Source: Costus lasius
Lineage: Eukaryota; Streptophyta; Magnoliopsida; Zingiberales; Costaceae
DNA: 64,000 nucleotides
Direction of reading: 5' to 3'
Assembly (NCBI GenBank): GCA_027563935.2
Contig: CM050449.1
Span: forward strand, 90,186,371 to 90,250,370
The notes under the pieces were generated by a model. That model was not told the origin of the DNA, made no database searches, and was given only the letters and a program-made list of their open reading frames with translations. Positions 45,789 through 56,410 of this stretch are shown in pieces (the first letter of the stretch is position 1; the number at the start of each line of letters is the position of its first letter). The position numbers and the translations under genes are program-made.

Positions 45789-47619
45789 GGTGTTCGTTGC
45801 TGCAGGTATCTACAACAATGCAAGAACAGCAAGGTCAGTATCAATGTATAAGAATCAATCAGGACTTAAGAAAGATTCTTTTTCTCACTATTTTATCAGG
45901 CGTGAAAAATCCAGCAAAACAGCCCGAAAGAGTAGAACTCTTTTAGTGAGATGGGATCCAGATTTCATACTTGGTCTCCGCGTCCCGCTCAGGCGAGATA
46001 AGATGCACAGAGAGTACAAGCACTAATCTCTGGTAGGCTATCCCAGCCAATCGCCAACCCGTCCGATTCCCCTTCATCTGGGCAATCCAGCAGACTGTGC
46101 CAACTGAGTTGGTACAACACAATCTCTGACCCCACAGATGGCTGCCTCCATGTGCTACCATATGCGCCACATATGTAGACTACACGGTCAAGCTGACCCG
46201 ACCTACTCCCTGGACCACCACGTGCTATGCTGAGCAACGAGAAGGGATAAATCCCTACTCTGTAACACGCAGGTGTAATCCCGCACCGTCTGAAGATAGA
46301 TGGACGTGCCCACTGAGTGGGTACAACACGGCTCCAACGATAATCAGAACAGTGAGGTTTCGCGTCAGAAGGCTTACGAGCTTGATATTTAAGCGTTGGA
46401 TTTTAACGGTCTTTTATCTTCTTGCCTATCATGCAATTCCTATGGTGATAGCAGAAGATAATTTAATCATGCAATTCTAATATTAAGCAATAAAAGAAAG
46501 CATGTATCTTATGTGGTAAAAGCCCATAGCCCTAGAAGACCTTAACCTAACTTAAGTCTTCATTTGCTCTTCATGGGTCTTTAGCTGCTTATCTGGCCCA
46601 AACCTGGGCCCAAGCGCCAATTACAGCACAGGTGCGCCCACCAGGAATTTGCGCCAGGTCCTAGGTTCGAACCCTAGACCTCCCACCTGGTCCAGCCACT
46701 GCTGCATGCGCTTCTACCAAGTGTGCTCTGTGCTCTTGTCTAATTAAATTACAATTTAACTATCTAGACAAGAGTGACACGCAGGTCACTTTCACATTAT
46801 AAATTAATCAAAATTGTGATTCGCAGATCACAAAAATAAAATTAATTTACAACAATTAATCCCAAGCTCGCAGGCCCCAGCACAGCACACATTAATAACG
46901 GGCAGCCCACATAAGACTAAATAGACAAACATATGCATCAATCAAGAATCATGTGATCCATACATAAAAATTAAAATTTTTCGAAAACCCCTTGGGATCA
47001 ATTTTAATTTTTCCTTATTTCCCCTACAACCTTACAACGGTCCATTACTAGGGATCCACTCAACCAACCTAGTCAGATCCACTACCCTTGCATGCACCAA
47101 GTCCTAACTGACTTGAGTTGACCATAAGGTCAACCATGCATGCGCCAGGGCTGAACGACCACACAGAGGTCTGGCAAGCGGGCGTGACCCCGGGCCTAAC
47201 TCAGGTGCGTTCATTAGTCGTCTCAATCAGACATCGCTACACACCTGTCTGCAGTCGACCTATAGCCACCATAGGCTTGCGCCGAGGTGCTAACTGGTCG
47301 ACCCATTCAGGCTGTCAGATAGTCTGATCAGACATTCTGGATCTAACCTAGGGGTGACTTCAACCCTAATAACCCGTCTAAGGGTTTACAGTAGGCGGCT
47401 TAGATCTAAGGTGATACGCGCAAGAGATATAAGTTTTTGATAAAAACTCTATAACAAGTGCCAAGGCATCATACATGCGTAACACATAAACTTACATCAT
47501 GCGCAACCTTACAACATGCGTCAACTACAAGTAAAGGTTCGCATGTATTCTAGATCTAGCAAGATGGCGCATACAAGGATCACAAATCATAGCAAACATA
47601 TTATCATGCGATTTAGCCT
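45789..47619 (-). other. Leader of Copia I
   Basis: A 1.8-kb non-coding leader between the primer site and gag. The stem-loops are at 46309-46321 and around 46092-46125, with a wobble pair replacing one Watson-Crick pair of A, and near 45975-46013. A tRNA-like segment with a perfect B-box is near 46660. Confidence 0.82.
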
Positions 47620-47631
47620 GCTCTGATACCA
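47620..47631 (-). promoter_or_regulatory. Primer binding site of Copia I (initiator tRNA-Met)
   Basis: The plus strand reads GCTCTGATACCA, the 3' end of initiator tRNA-Met, so the element strand is its complement. It lies two bases from the 5' LTR. Confidence 0.92.
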
Positions 47632-47633
47632 AT

Positions 47634-49316
47634 TGCAGGGGTCCCCTTCAAGGGGGAGCGAAAAACCCTAATGGGCGCATGTGTTTCAACGCAGCGGAAA
47701 TAAGGGTTTTAGGGATCATTAGCATGATATATGATCAACTATGAAAAATCGATTGCAAAATGCCAATAAGATTCATACCATCGCCATCTATGGATGAAGT
47801 GTTGGAAGCAAAAACCGAAAGGGGCCTTCTCCCTAGTCGACGCACACACGATGAAGAATGGCCTCTCCTTGTCGTCTTTGTGCTAGCAAAGCTTCAAGGG
47901 TCCTTTGCGCATGGAGGAGATGAGATCCTTGGGCTTGGCGAAGAAGAAGTTCCTCTACACTCGTCAAGACTTTTGTCACTCTCGAGAAGGGAGGAGATGT
48001 CGTCCGAAGTTGATGATCGACAAGGGAGTAAACACGTTGTAATCAACGTGGGCGTTGCTATCCAAAAATAGTAACCCATTACTCACTTCGGTTATGCGTT
48101 CACATGAAGTGAACCGCAACCCTCTTCTCCCATTCGAACCTTTTGAACCAAGCGCTCATAACATGAGCCGGTTCAAGTGACTTTGGTTCAAGACCAAATC
48201 GGCCCAAGCAATGGTCGATCTTATTGAACCACAAGGTTCAAGATCACCGTTGATCTCTCGATGCTCTAGATCTCACTGATCTAGCATCATAACTCTCGAT
48301 CGAAGCTTACCGATCTGAAGCCCTAATCAATCAAACATGATCAGACCAGATCTCACTCTCAATCAGAGTTTAACACCCCTTTAAACTGAACTAAACAATT
48401 CAGTCCACACGATCTGACTTAAAGAAGCCATATCATCAAATTGTGCGACCCTAAGGGTTTCCTTTAAATGTCGGTAACGATAACTCACGTTATCACGATC
48501 AGTGAGGGGTATCTAGCAACACATCACTGTCTCCCGATATAAAGGAAAGAGTCTTCCAAGACTTCACCCAAACCACAGCACAAGTGTGAATCCAATTCAC
48601 TAGGCATGCATACTTCCTTTGCCACTTGATGTTCTTATTGGACAAGCCTGTCAAGCTTGTAACTCCAATATGATGAGCATGATTAGATCAGATGAACACT
48701 GTCACCTGGGTATGGCCATACACTCTCTCAATCATCTCATCCAGGGGGGCCCTTATAGAACATCACACTCCTTAAACAAGGAGACGGCAATCCTATATCT
48801 ATCACTAGTGTCCTAACCTGACTCAAGCTCACCATCCAAGATAGTCTATAATCATTATGTTTCAAATGATATTGAACTACCTCAAAACAATGACAATCAT
48901 CATTTAGAAAACACAAGTGATCTCAAGTCAGAGGAAATGTGCCACTTGTCGCAATCAAGGAATATTCACATTGTGACAAACAATTGAACATCCTAGTAGG
49001 GTTTGTCCAGTACATCCCATGTACCCATGAGTCTACATCTTATTCCATGCTCGAAGCATCCTATAAGATTAGAACACATATTAGTCTTAACCATATCAAG
49101 GCTGTCTCATGTTCACCAAGATACATCGACCAAGGACATAATAGCATGTCAGCCCAGCTGAACATCTTTGAGACATTATTCAGAAGAACATATATTGCAG
49201 CAGACAATGTAGCTAACTGAATAACAACCATGCCTTTATAAACTTATGAGTTTATTACATGATACAGATACATTCCCACAGGCCTCAAACATTAGCCTTA
49301 AGGGCATACCCCAACA
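47634..49316 (-). repeat. 5' LTR of Copia I
   Basis: 1683 bp, nearly identical to 40205-41887. Differences noticed include 48713 region 'tatggcc' against 'tatcgcc', 'gggtttgtcc' against 'gggtctgtcc', and 'gctaactg' against 'gctaattg'. Confidence 0.95.
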
Positions 49317-49447
49317 GTATTGCCGTCTCAAGGACATACAGTTTTCTCTCAGCCTTAAGAACAATCTTAAGGTGTCCGTACCAGTCTGAGAAGTTTGGCC
49401 CAGCAAACTTCTCCCTTTCCAGTAAGGATCGCACATTGAACGCTGTG
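49317..49447 (-). pseudogene. Copia H Gag, N-terminal codons
   Basis: This is the start of the H Gag on the right of Copia I: sequence for FNVRSLLEREKFAGPN-type Gag. The position of the ATG in A and I reads ACA here, so the start codon is lost. It joins the piece at 40204 through the duplicated GTATT. Confidence 0.8.
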
Positions 49448-51261
49448 GTGTTCGTTGCTGTAGTAATCTACAACATAGCAAGAACAACAAGGTCAGTATC
49501 AATGTTAGAATCAATCCAGGACTTAAGAATGATTCTTTTCTCACTATTTTATCTGACTGAAAAATCCATTAAAATAGTCCGAAAGAGTAACACTCTTTTA
49601 GTGATATGGGATCCAGATTTCATACTTGGTCTCCGCGTCCCGCTCAGGCGAGATAAGATGCACAGAGAGTACAAGCACTAATCACCGGTAGGCTATCCAT
49701 GCCAATCGCCAACCCGTGCGATTCCCCTTCATCTAGGCAATCCAGAAGACTGTGCCAACTGAGTTGGTACAACACAGTCTCTGATTCCACAGATGGCTGC
49801 CTCCATATAGCTAACATATGCTCAATATGTAGCCCACATGGTCAAGCTGACCTGACCTACTCCCTGGACCACCACGTGCTATGCTGAGCAACGAGAAGCG
49901 ATAAATCCCTTCTCTGTAACACGCAGGTGTAATCACACACCGTCTGAAGATAGATGGGCGTGCCCACTGAGTGGGTACAACACGGCCCCAACGATAGTCA
50001 GAACAGTGAGGTTTCGCGTCAGAAGGCTTACGTGCTTGATATTTAACGTTGGGTTTTAACGGTCCTATTATCTTCTTACTATCATGCATATCCTATGGCG
50101 ATAGTAGAAGTATAAATCATGCAGATATTAAATTTACTTAAACAGTAAATAGAAAGCATGATGATCTTATGTGGTAAAAGCCCATTAAGCCTAAGTTAGA
50201 CCTTAAATTAACTTAAGTCTTCACTTGAGCTCTTCATGGGTCTTTAGCATTTCATCTGGCCCAACCCGAGCCAAAGCGCCCTGTGCAGCTGAGATGCGCC
50301 CACCAGGTAAAATGCGCCTATCCTAGAGTCGACCATAGACCTCCCACTGGTGAAGCCACTTGCTGCATGCGCCTCTGCCATGTGTGCTCTGAGCTCATGT
50401 CTGATTAAATTACATTTTAATCTATCTAGACATGATTTGACTCGCAGGTCAATTACACATTATCAATTAATTAAAATGTGATGCGCAGATCACAATAAAT
50501 AATTTACAATATTGATTCAGGCACGCAGGCCCCAGCACAGCACACATTAAAATTGGGCAGCCCACATAAGATGAAATAGACATTCAATCATGTTATACAA
50601 ACATCATGTGATCCAATCAAGAAAATAAAATTTTCGAAAATCCCATTGGCATCAATTTTATTTCCTTATGTGCCCTACTATCTTACAACGGTCCATTAAT
50701 AGGGATCCACTCATCAGACCTAGTCAGACCCACTGCCCTTGCATGCACCAAGTCATAACCGACTTGAGTCGACCTAGTGGTCAACTATGCATGCCTTAAG
50801 GGCTGAACGTCCCACATGATTTCTGGCAAGCGGGTGTGACCCCGGGCCTTAATCATGAGCGTTCATTGGTTGTCTCAATCAGACATCGCTACACGCCTTT
50901 CTGCAGTCAACCTATAGCCACCTCATGCTTGGGCATAGGTGCCATCTGGTCGACCCGTCTAGGCTGTCAGATGGTCTGATTAGACTGTAGGGTCTAGACT
51001 AGACGACGACTTCAACCCTAATAACTCGTCTAAGTTTTTTAAAGTAGGCGCTTATAGATCTAAGTGGATGCGCGCAAGTTGTTATAAGTTTTGATAAAAT
51101 AACATTTAACATGCGCCAACAATAAACATCATACATGCGCCAACATCAGAAAACAAACATCTAATGTTTAACATGTAGTTTCGCCATGATGATGAATTTA
51201 GATCAATGTATACGCTAACAAGGATCACAATACAAGCAATCATATGAACATACAAAACCAT
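49448..51261 (-). other. Leader of Copia H
   Basis: Non-coding leader of the A/C/I type. Stem-loop 1 is at 49963-49975. Stem-loop 2 near 49747-49780 has a fully paired GACTGTG/CACAGTC outer stem. The tRNA-like segment near 50285-50372 has a decayed B-box. Confidence 0.8.
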
Positions 51262-51273
51262 GCTCTGATACCA
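51262..51273 (-). promoter_or_regulatory. Primer binding site of Copia H (initiator tRNA-Met)
   Basis: GCTCTGATACCA on the plus strand, two bases from the LTR. Confidence 0.9.
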
Positions 51274-51275
51274 AT

Positions 51276-52947
51276 TGAAAGTGGGGGGGCGAAACCCTAA
51301 TATGCGCAGATTAAAATTTTGCATAGCGGAAGCTAGGGTTTCTAAGGATCGATTAGCATGAATATATGATCAACTTGTAAAACTTGTATAGATCAAAAGA
51401 GAGATCATACCAATGCCATTTCTTGGATGGCGACTTGGAAGCAAAGAAGCGTGTGCTTCTTCTCCAAAGGAACCGCACACAAGGTGATTGATGGCTTCTC
51501 CTTGGCGTTCCTTGTGCTAGCAAAGATCCAAGGTCTCCTGATCGCGTGAAGGTGATTAGAGATGATGTCTTTTCTTGTCCGAACTCTCCTTGGCGTGAAA
51601 AACTCACCACACGAGAGAGGAGGCGTCGAGAGGAAGAGGCCAGAGACGAGAATAGCGCCTCTCCCACGAACGTAGAGGCGTGAACTATTTTGGAAAGCAT
51701 GACTTCCAAAAAATAGTAAGCCCTCAACGTGTGATGCGTTCACTCCAAGTGAACCATCGCATTTTTCTCTCCCATTGAACCATGCGCTCACTATGATGAG
51801 CCGGTTCAATTACATTTGGTTCAAAGACCAAATTAAGCCAAGCCTTGGTCTAGATCATATAAAACCAAAAGGTTCAAGATCTAACCATTCATCTCTTGAT
51901 GCTCTTGATCTCATCGATCTAGCATCAGTTCTCTCGATCGAAGCTTACTGATCTCAAGCCCTAATCAATCAAACATGATTAGACCAGATCTTACTTACAA
52001 TCAGAGTTTAAATCCCTTTAAACTGAACCAAAACAATTCAGTCCACACGATCTGACACAAGCCATATCATCAAATTGTGCGACCCTAAGGGTTTCCTTTA
52101 AATGTCGGTAACGATAACTTACGTTATCACGAACAGAGAGGGGTATCTAGCAACACATCACTGTCTCCCGATATAAAGGAAAGAGTCTTCCAAGACTACA
52201 CCCAAACCATAGCACAAGTGTGAATTCAATTCACTAGGCATACTTGTTTCCTTTGCCACTGGATGTTCTTATTGGATAAGCATGTCAAGCCTGTAACTCC
52301 AATATGATGAGAGTGGTTAGATCAGATGAACATAGTCATCTGGGTATGGCCATACACTTTCTCAACCATCTCATCCAGGGGGGGCCCTTTAGAACATCAC
52401 ACTCCAAACAAGGAGAAGGCAATCCTATATCTATCACTAGTGCCCTAACATGACTCATGTTCATTATCCAAGATAGTCTATAACCATTATATTTCAAATG
52501 ATATTGAACCACCTCAAAACAATGCCAATCATCATTTAGAAACACAAGTGATCTCAAGTCAGAGGAAATATGCCACTTGTTTGCATATAAGGATTATTCA
52601 CATTGTGACAAGCAATTGAATATCCTAAGTAGGGTCTGTCCAGTACATCCAATGTACCCATGAGTCTACATCTTATTCCATGCTCGAAGCATCCTATAAG
52701 ATTAGAACACATATTAGTCTTAATCATATCAAGGTTGTCTCATGTTCACCAAGATATCTCGACTAAGGACAATACTGCATGTCAGCCAAGCTGAACACCA
52801 TTGAGACATTATTCAGAAGTATACATATAGCAGCAGATAATGCAACAACCTGAATAACAACCATTGCCTTTATAAACATAGAGTTTATACATGATACTGA
52901 TAACAACTCAAGGCCTCAAACATTAGCCTTAAGGGCATACCCCAACA
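51276..52947 (-). repeat. 5' LTR of Copia H
   Basis: 1672 bp, the partner of 34752-36426. The GNRA hairpin is at 52113-52128. It is followed by the target duplication AAAAC (52948-52952). Confidence 0.93.
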
Positions 52948-52952
52948 AAAAC

Positions 52953-53244
52953 TACTCAGAAATTCAAGCACCAATGGTAGATATGTTTGTGGTGTCTTTT
53001 GGAAGAATCTCTTGGCTTTCATTTGCTCAAACATCCATATGACATCATCATGCAAGCCCAATGTCTCCAAGATCCTCTTATCAGCATACTTGGTGGCAAT
53101 TACTCTTCTCTCAACTAGTTGATTATATCTTGCAGCTTGAATTCCATTTCTGAACAAAATTCCATGTGGGTTGGGTGGAAAGGAAGTTTTAGCTGGTGCC
53201 TTTCCTTTTCTCTTGGCAACAAGTCCCTTGGTTCTTGGTGGCAT
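52953..53244 (-). pseudogene. Third ORF of Gypsy G, N-terminal part
   Basis: It starts at ATG 53244-53242 (MPPRTKGLVAKRKGKAPAK) and reads without a stop to the Copia H insertion, about 99 residues. Features are a strongly basic N-terminus, then QAARYNQLVERRVIATKYAD and LHDDVIWMFEQMKAKRFF. The reading continues in frame at 34746 once H and one target copy are ignored. The N-terminal basic stretch resembles that of other Athila-type third ORFs. The longer ORF to 52885 is an artefact of reading into the H LTR. Confidence 0.75.
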
Positions 53245-54281
53245 TGTTACAATCACAAGCTGCAACTAAGATTCAACATAAATATAGCAAAATAAATAGG
53301 GATAACACTTCCAATCGTCATCAACAACATTAATCAAGTAAGATGTCAACTTAAAATCATGCTTGGACTCAGAAATCAATGAAAAATTGAAAAGCGCGAC
53401 AGTGAACAGTAAAACCTAAACTCGTTCATCACGTTTCAGCACAGATCTCCCTAGAAATTGGTCTGAATTTCTTGAAACAAGATAGAATCGAAAGCCTATC
53501 CTATCACGAGTAGATAGAAACAAAAAGCCCCAAAATTGGTTGAGAAACGGAAGCACACGAGCAAAGGGGGCGGAAACTAGGTCAAAACTCGCTAAAACAG
53601 TGAAATCGAATGAGAGAGTACCAGATCGGCGGCGAAAACCGGATGGGAAGGGTTGCCTGAGTCTTCCGAAGGTCGGGGAAGGTCGGAGCTTCAAGATCGG
53701 TGCACGAGCGAGCAAGAAAACCTCAAAATGGTAGCGGAAGAAATTAGGTTATGGCACCTTTATCGCGTTTTTCAGATACATTTATGGCCGTAAAGGCGTT
53801 TACGGCGGTGCCGTAATGGTAAAAACTCTCGGGTCGAAAAGCAGCAGCAGTTACGGCACCGTAAAGAAGTTTTTGGTGGTGCCGTAATATCGATCAGAAA
53901 TGAATTTTTTAAAAAAAAAATTCAAAATTCAAAAAAATTGAAAATTCAAAAATTCAAAAATTACGGCACCGTAAACAAGTTTACGGTACTGCCGTAAAAT
54001 GAAAAACGCTCGGTAAGATTTTGTCACAAAATATGGTACAGTAAAGGAATTTACGGCTGTACCGTAACGGGTTAAAACTCTCTAGTTAAAAATAACTGGG
54101 ATTACGGTACCGTAAAGAATATTACGGTAGTGCCGTAATTCCGCGCCAAATCTTAATTCCTACAGAAAAAAAAATTGTAAAAATTAGTCCTAAAAGAAAA
54201 TTAAAATAAATAAATAAAAGAAAGCAAAACTAAAGTTAGAAAGCTTGGGTTGCCTCCCAAGAAGCGCTAATTTAAAGGTCA
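53245..54281 (-). other. 3' spacer of Gypsy G between gag-protease and third ORF
   Basis: Non-coding. From right to left it holds the TTGGGAGGCAACCCAAG phrase (near 54245-54262), a T-rich stretch ending TTTTTCTGTAGG (near 54163), the TACGGC array (53770-54145) and about 500 bases of leader to the ORF. The layout matches the spacer of B. Confidence 0.65.
53770..54145 (-). repeat. TACGGC palindromic array in the G spacer
   Basis: Five units of about 70-80 bases, each with TTACGGCACCGTAA or a close variant, a short A/T spacer and a second GTTTACGGC/GCCGTAA site. Units lie near 53784, 53850, 53961, 54035 and 54100. Confidence 0.72.
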
Positions 54282-54302
54282 TTAGCTTGACCCTTTTACA
54301 CT
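54282..54302 (-). pseudogene. Last codons of the G gag-protease ORF
   Basis: These codons encode VKGSS and stop at TAA 54282-54284, on the left side of K. Together with 62363 onward they show the G ORF ended ...RSNLSV-KGSS, compared with RSNLSVERSS in K and [11 protein letters not shown] at the pol end of B. The target copy ACACT is 54298-54302. Confidence 0.75.
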
Positions 54303-56248
54303 TGATGACTCTAAATTTCATAGTATTTTTCACACATATTTACCAGATTTTTGAGTCATAATTTTGCTCTCTCGCTTTATTTTTTATACCTATTTTGCCA
54401 AAAGCTTCGAAATCTACACAATCTTTGGTTTTTAATCTATTTCAGGCAAAAAGGCATATTTATCACCGATTTTCAAGCAATTCAGATGCATGAATGAGTT
54501 CCAACCATGAAGAGGAGTCCACCCATCAAATTTCAAGTCAAAAGGATGCTCCTAGCAAAAATACGGCACTGCCGTGTAAATCTACACGGTACCGTGTTAT
54601 ACCGCTTTCAACCAGACGAAAATACGGCACTGCAGTATTTTGCCCTAGAACTGTCACGGTACCGTATTTTGGGCTGATTTCAACTAGAAGACCTAAGCGT
54701 GAATACGGCACTGCCGTGTAGAAAGACACAGTACTGTAATGTTTGGCGATCTAGAACAGAGAGTTTCAGCAGAAATACTGCACTACCGTATTTCAACTCG
54801 ATTTTGTCACGATACCGTATTTGCCATCGATTTTGACCAGAGAAGTTTTAGCAGAAATACGGAACTATGATAGGAGAATGCACGGTGCCGTGCTTTCTAA
54901 CCAGATTTCACAGAAAGAAATACGGCACTGCCGTGTACATCTACACGTTACCGTATTTGCCAACCCAGAAATCCGAGATTTCTGCCGAATCAGTCAAAAC
55001 GTGATTCCCAGAGATTTAGGAGTCCAAATTTAGATCTGAAAGAGGTGGTGGACTCGTCTTTACGAGGAGAATATAACCACACTGAAAGGAACAATCTTTA
55101 TCATCCATCCACGGCGAATTTCAGAGAGGGGCAGAAGTGCTAGGGTTCATCGGTTCTCCACCTACAGATCACCTCCGGCCACGAAATTTGACAGAGAGCT
55201 TCATCTAGTGAAGGAGAACATGTACCTCAAGTTTCAGAGCGTTTGGAGTTGAATCGAAGGAGAAATCGATACAACAGTAGTGACAGCACTGTTCAAGACA
55301 AAATAACGGGCTGTAATTTTATTACAGCCCTGTTTTGTAATCTTTCTTTACTCTTTTCAATTTCTTATCACTTTGAAACATGTTTTATTGTAATCCCTTC
55401 ATCATGGTAGCTTAATCTTTCTTTGCAACATGGGGGTGTAATCTCTTTGTTTCTTAATGACTAGAAATCTTAACTTTGTCAAACTAATTCATTTATGATA
55501 ATTTTACTCTTGTGATTGATAATTCTTTGATTCTCCTTTGTGTCTTTAAATTCAGCATGTTTTAGAGTTTCGCAAAATAGACCGAGAGGTTGATTGTTTG
55601 AAACTCGGAATCCTAGGAATTGTTGAGTTTGGAATTACCGTAAGAGATTAGGTTGTTCTTTGAATTCTGATTTTTTAGATAACTATAATGCCTTGTTGAT
55701 TTTATGACTCTTAGGATTGAGTCATTGTGTAGACTTGATTTGATATTGCAAGAGATTGAGTATCGAGTCGTTGGAAAACCTTGAGTAAATCTAGTGTTGA
55801 GACTCGGATGCACGAGAGTGATCTTTGAGTCTCCACTTGACGTTATCAACCTAGAATTCGGATGCACGAGAGTGATCCTAGAGTTCTTAGTTGATGGTTT
55901 ACTTATTCTCAACATCGAATAGATCTTGCACGAGAGTGGGGATTGGTTCTTTGTTAGTTGTCTGCGCGAGAGCGAGACAAATTATTTATGAAGTAAATTA
56001 TACCTTTATCATGATAGAATTAGATTGACAAATATTTATCTTAATCTAGTCATTAGAAATTAAAGTAGATGAACTCCTAGTCCCGATTTCCTCTCTGATA
56101 TTTTCTCCGTGTTCTTTTCGCTAATTTGATTCACTATTTACCGATTGCCTAGCTAGCGAGAAATTGACTATTCAGTACTTGACAACAAGGTCTCTGTGGT
56201 TTGATATTTTTTATTACTTCGAGTATCCATGCACTTGTGGACACGACA
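54303..56248 (+). repeat. 5' LTR of Gypsy K
   Basis: It starts TGATGACTCTAAATTTCA and ends GTGGACACGACA, six bases before the primer site. It contains a palindrome array (54560-54965) and, in its 3' half, the 'gcacgagagtgat' phrases also seen in B and N. Confidence 0.95.
54560..54965 (+). repeat. TACGGC palindromic array in the K 5' LTR
   Basis: Five to six units of about 60-80 bases. The typical unit is TACGGCACTGCCGTGTA, a short gap, TACACGGTACCGTATTT, then TTTCAACCAGA or a variant. Each unit is thus a pair of palindromes. The same array is at 60672-61078 in the 3' LTR, where several units differ by substitutions. Confidence 0.8.
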
Positions 56249-56254
56249 AGTTTT

Positions 56255-56272
56255 TGGAGCCGTTGCCGAGGA
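56255..56272 (+). promoter_or_regulatory. Primer binding site of Gypsy K (tRNA-Asp type)
   Basis: TGGAGCCGTTGCCGAGGA is two mismatches from the tRNA-Asp complement TGGCGCCGTTGCCGGGGA. Confidence 0.8.
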
Positions 56273-56410
56273 CCTTGGTTTTCTCAATATTGAAGATATT
56301 GAAAGTATTTCTAGACTAGGTTTTTGTTTATTGTTTTCGAAATTTTGATCGACTTTGACTTTCTCTTTATTATTCTGCATCTTTTGAACTTTTTGATCTA
56401 TCTACTTTGC

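Larger units (their letters stand above)
40205..49316 (-). mobile_element. Copia I, nearly intact, TSD GTATT
   Basis: A complete 9112-bp element. The LTRs (40205-41887 and 47634-49316) are equal in length at 1683 bp, with about three differences seen by eye. The target duplication GTATT is at 40200-40204 and 49317-49321, inside the gag of H. Primer site, leader, gag-pol and polypurine tract are all present. The only coding lesion seen is a one-base loss in an A run. It is the youngest element of the window. Confidence 0.97.
34752..52947 (-). mobile_element. Copia H (TSD AAAAC) carrying nested Copia I
   Basis: Both LTRs are present (left 34752-36426, right 51276-52947) and AAAAC flanks the element at 34747-34751 and 52948-52952, inside the third ORF of G. 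Without I it would be about 9.1 kb. About fifteen differences between its LTRs, including a 4-base indel, make it older than I. Gag-pol has lost its start codon and has a deletion frameshift and nonsense codons. Confidence 0.95.

Noticed and set aside
52885..52947. C-terminal extension of the third-ORF N-terminal part
   Set aside because: This is Copia H LTR read through. The true continuation is at 34746.
56324..56410. N-terminal extension of the K ORF (hydrophobic, membrane-like)
   Set aside because: The frame is open from a TTG at 56324 but has no ATG before 56411. The extension is AT-rich leader, and homology to B begins only after 56411. It is not taken as a signal peptide.
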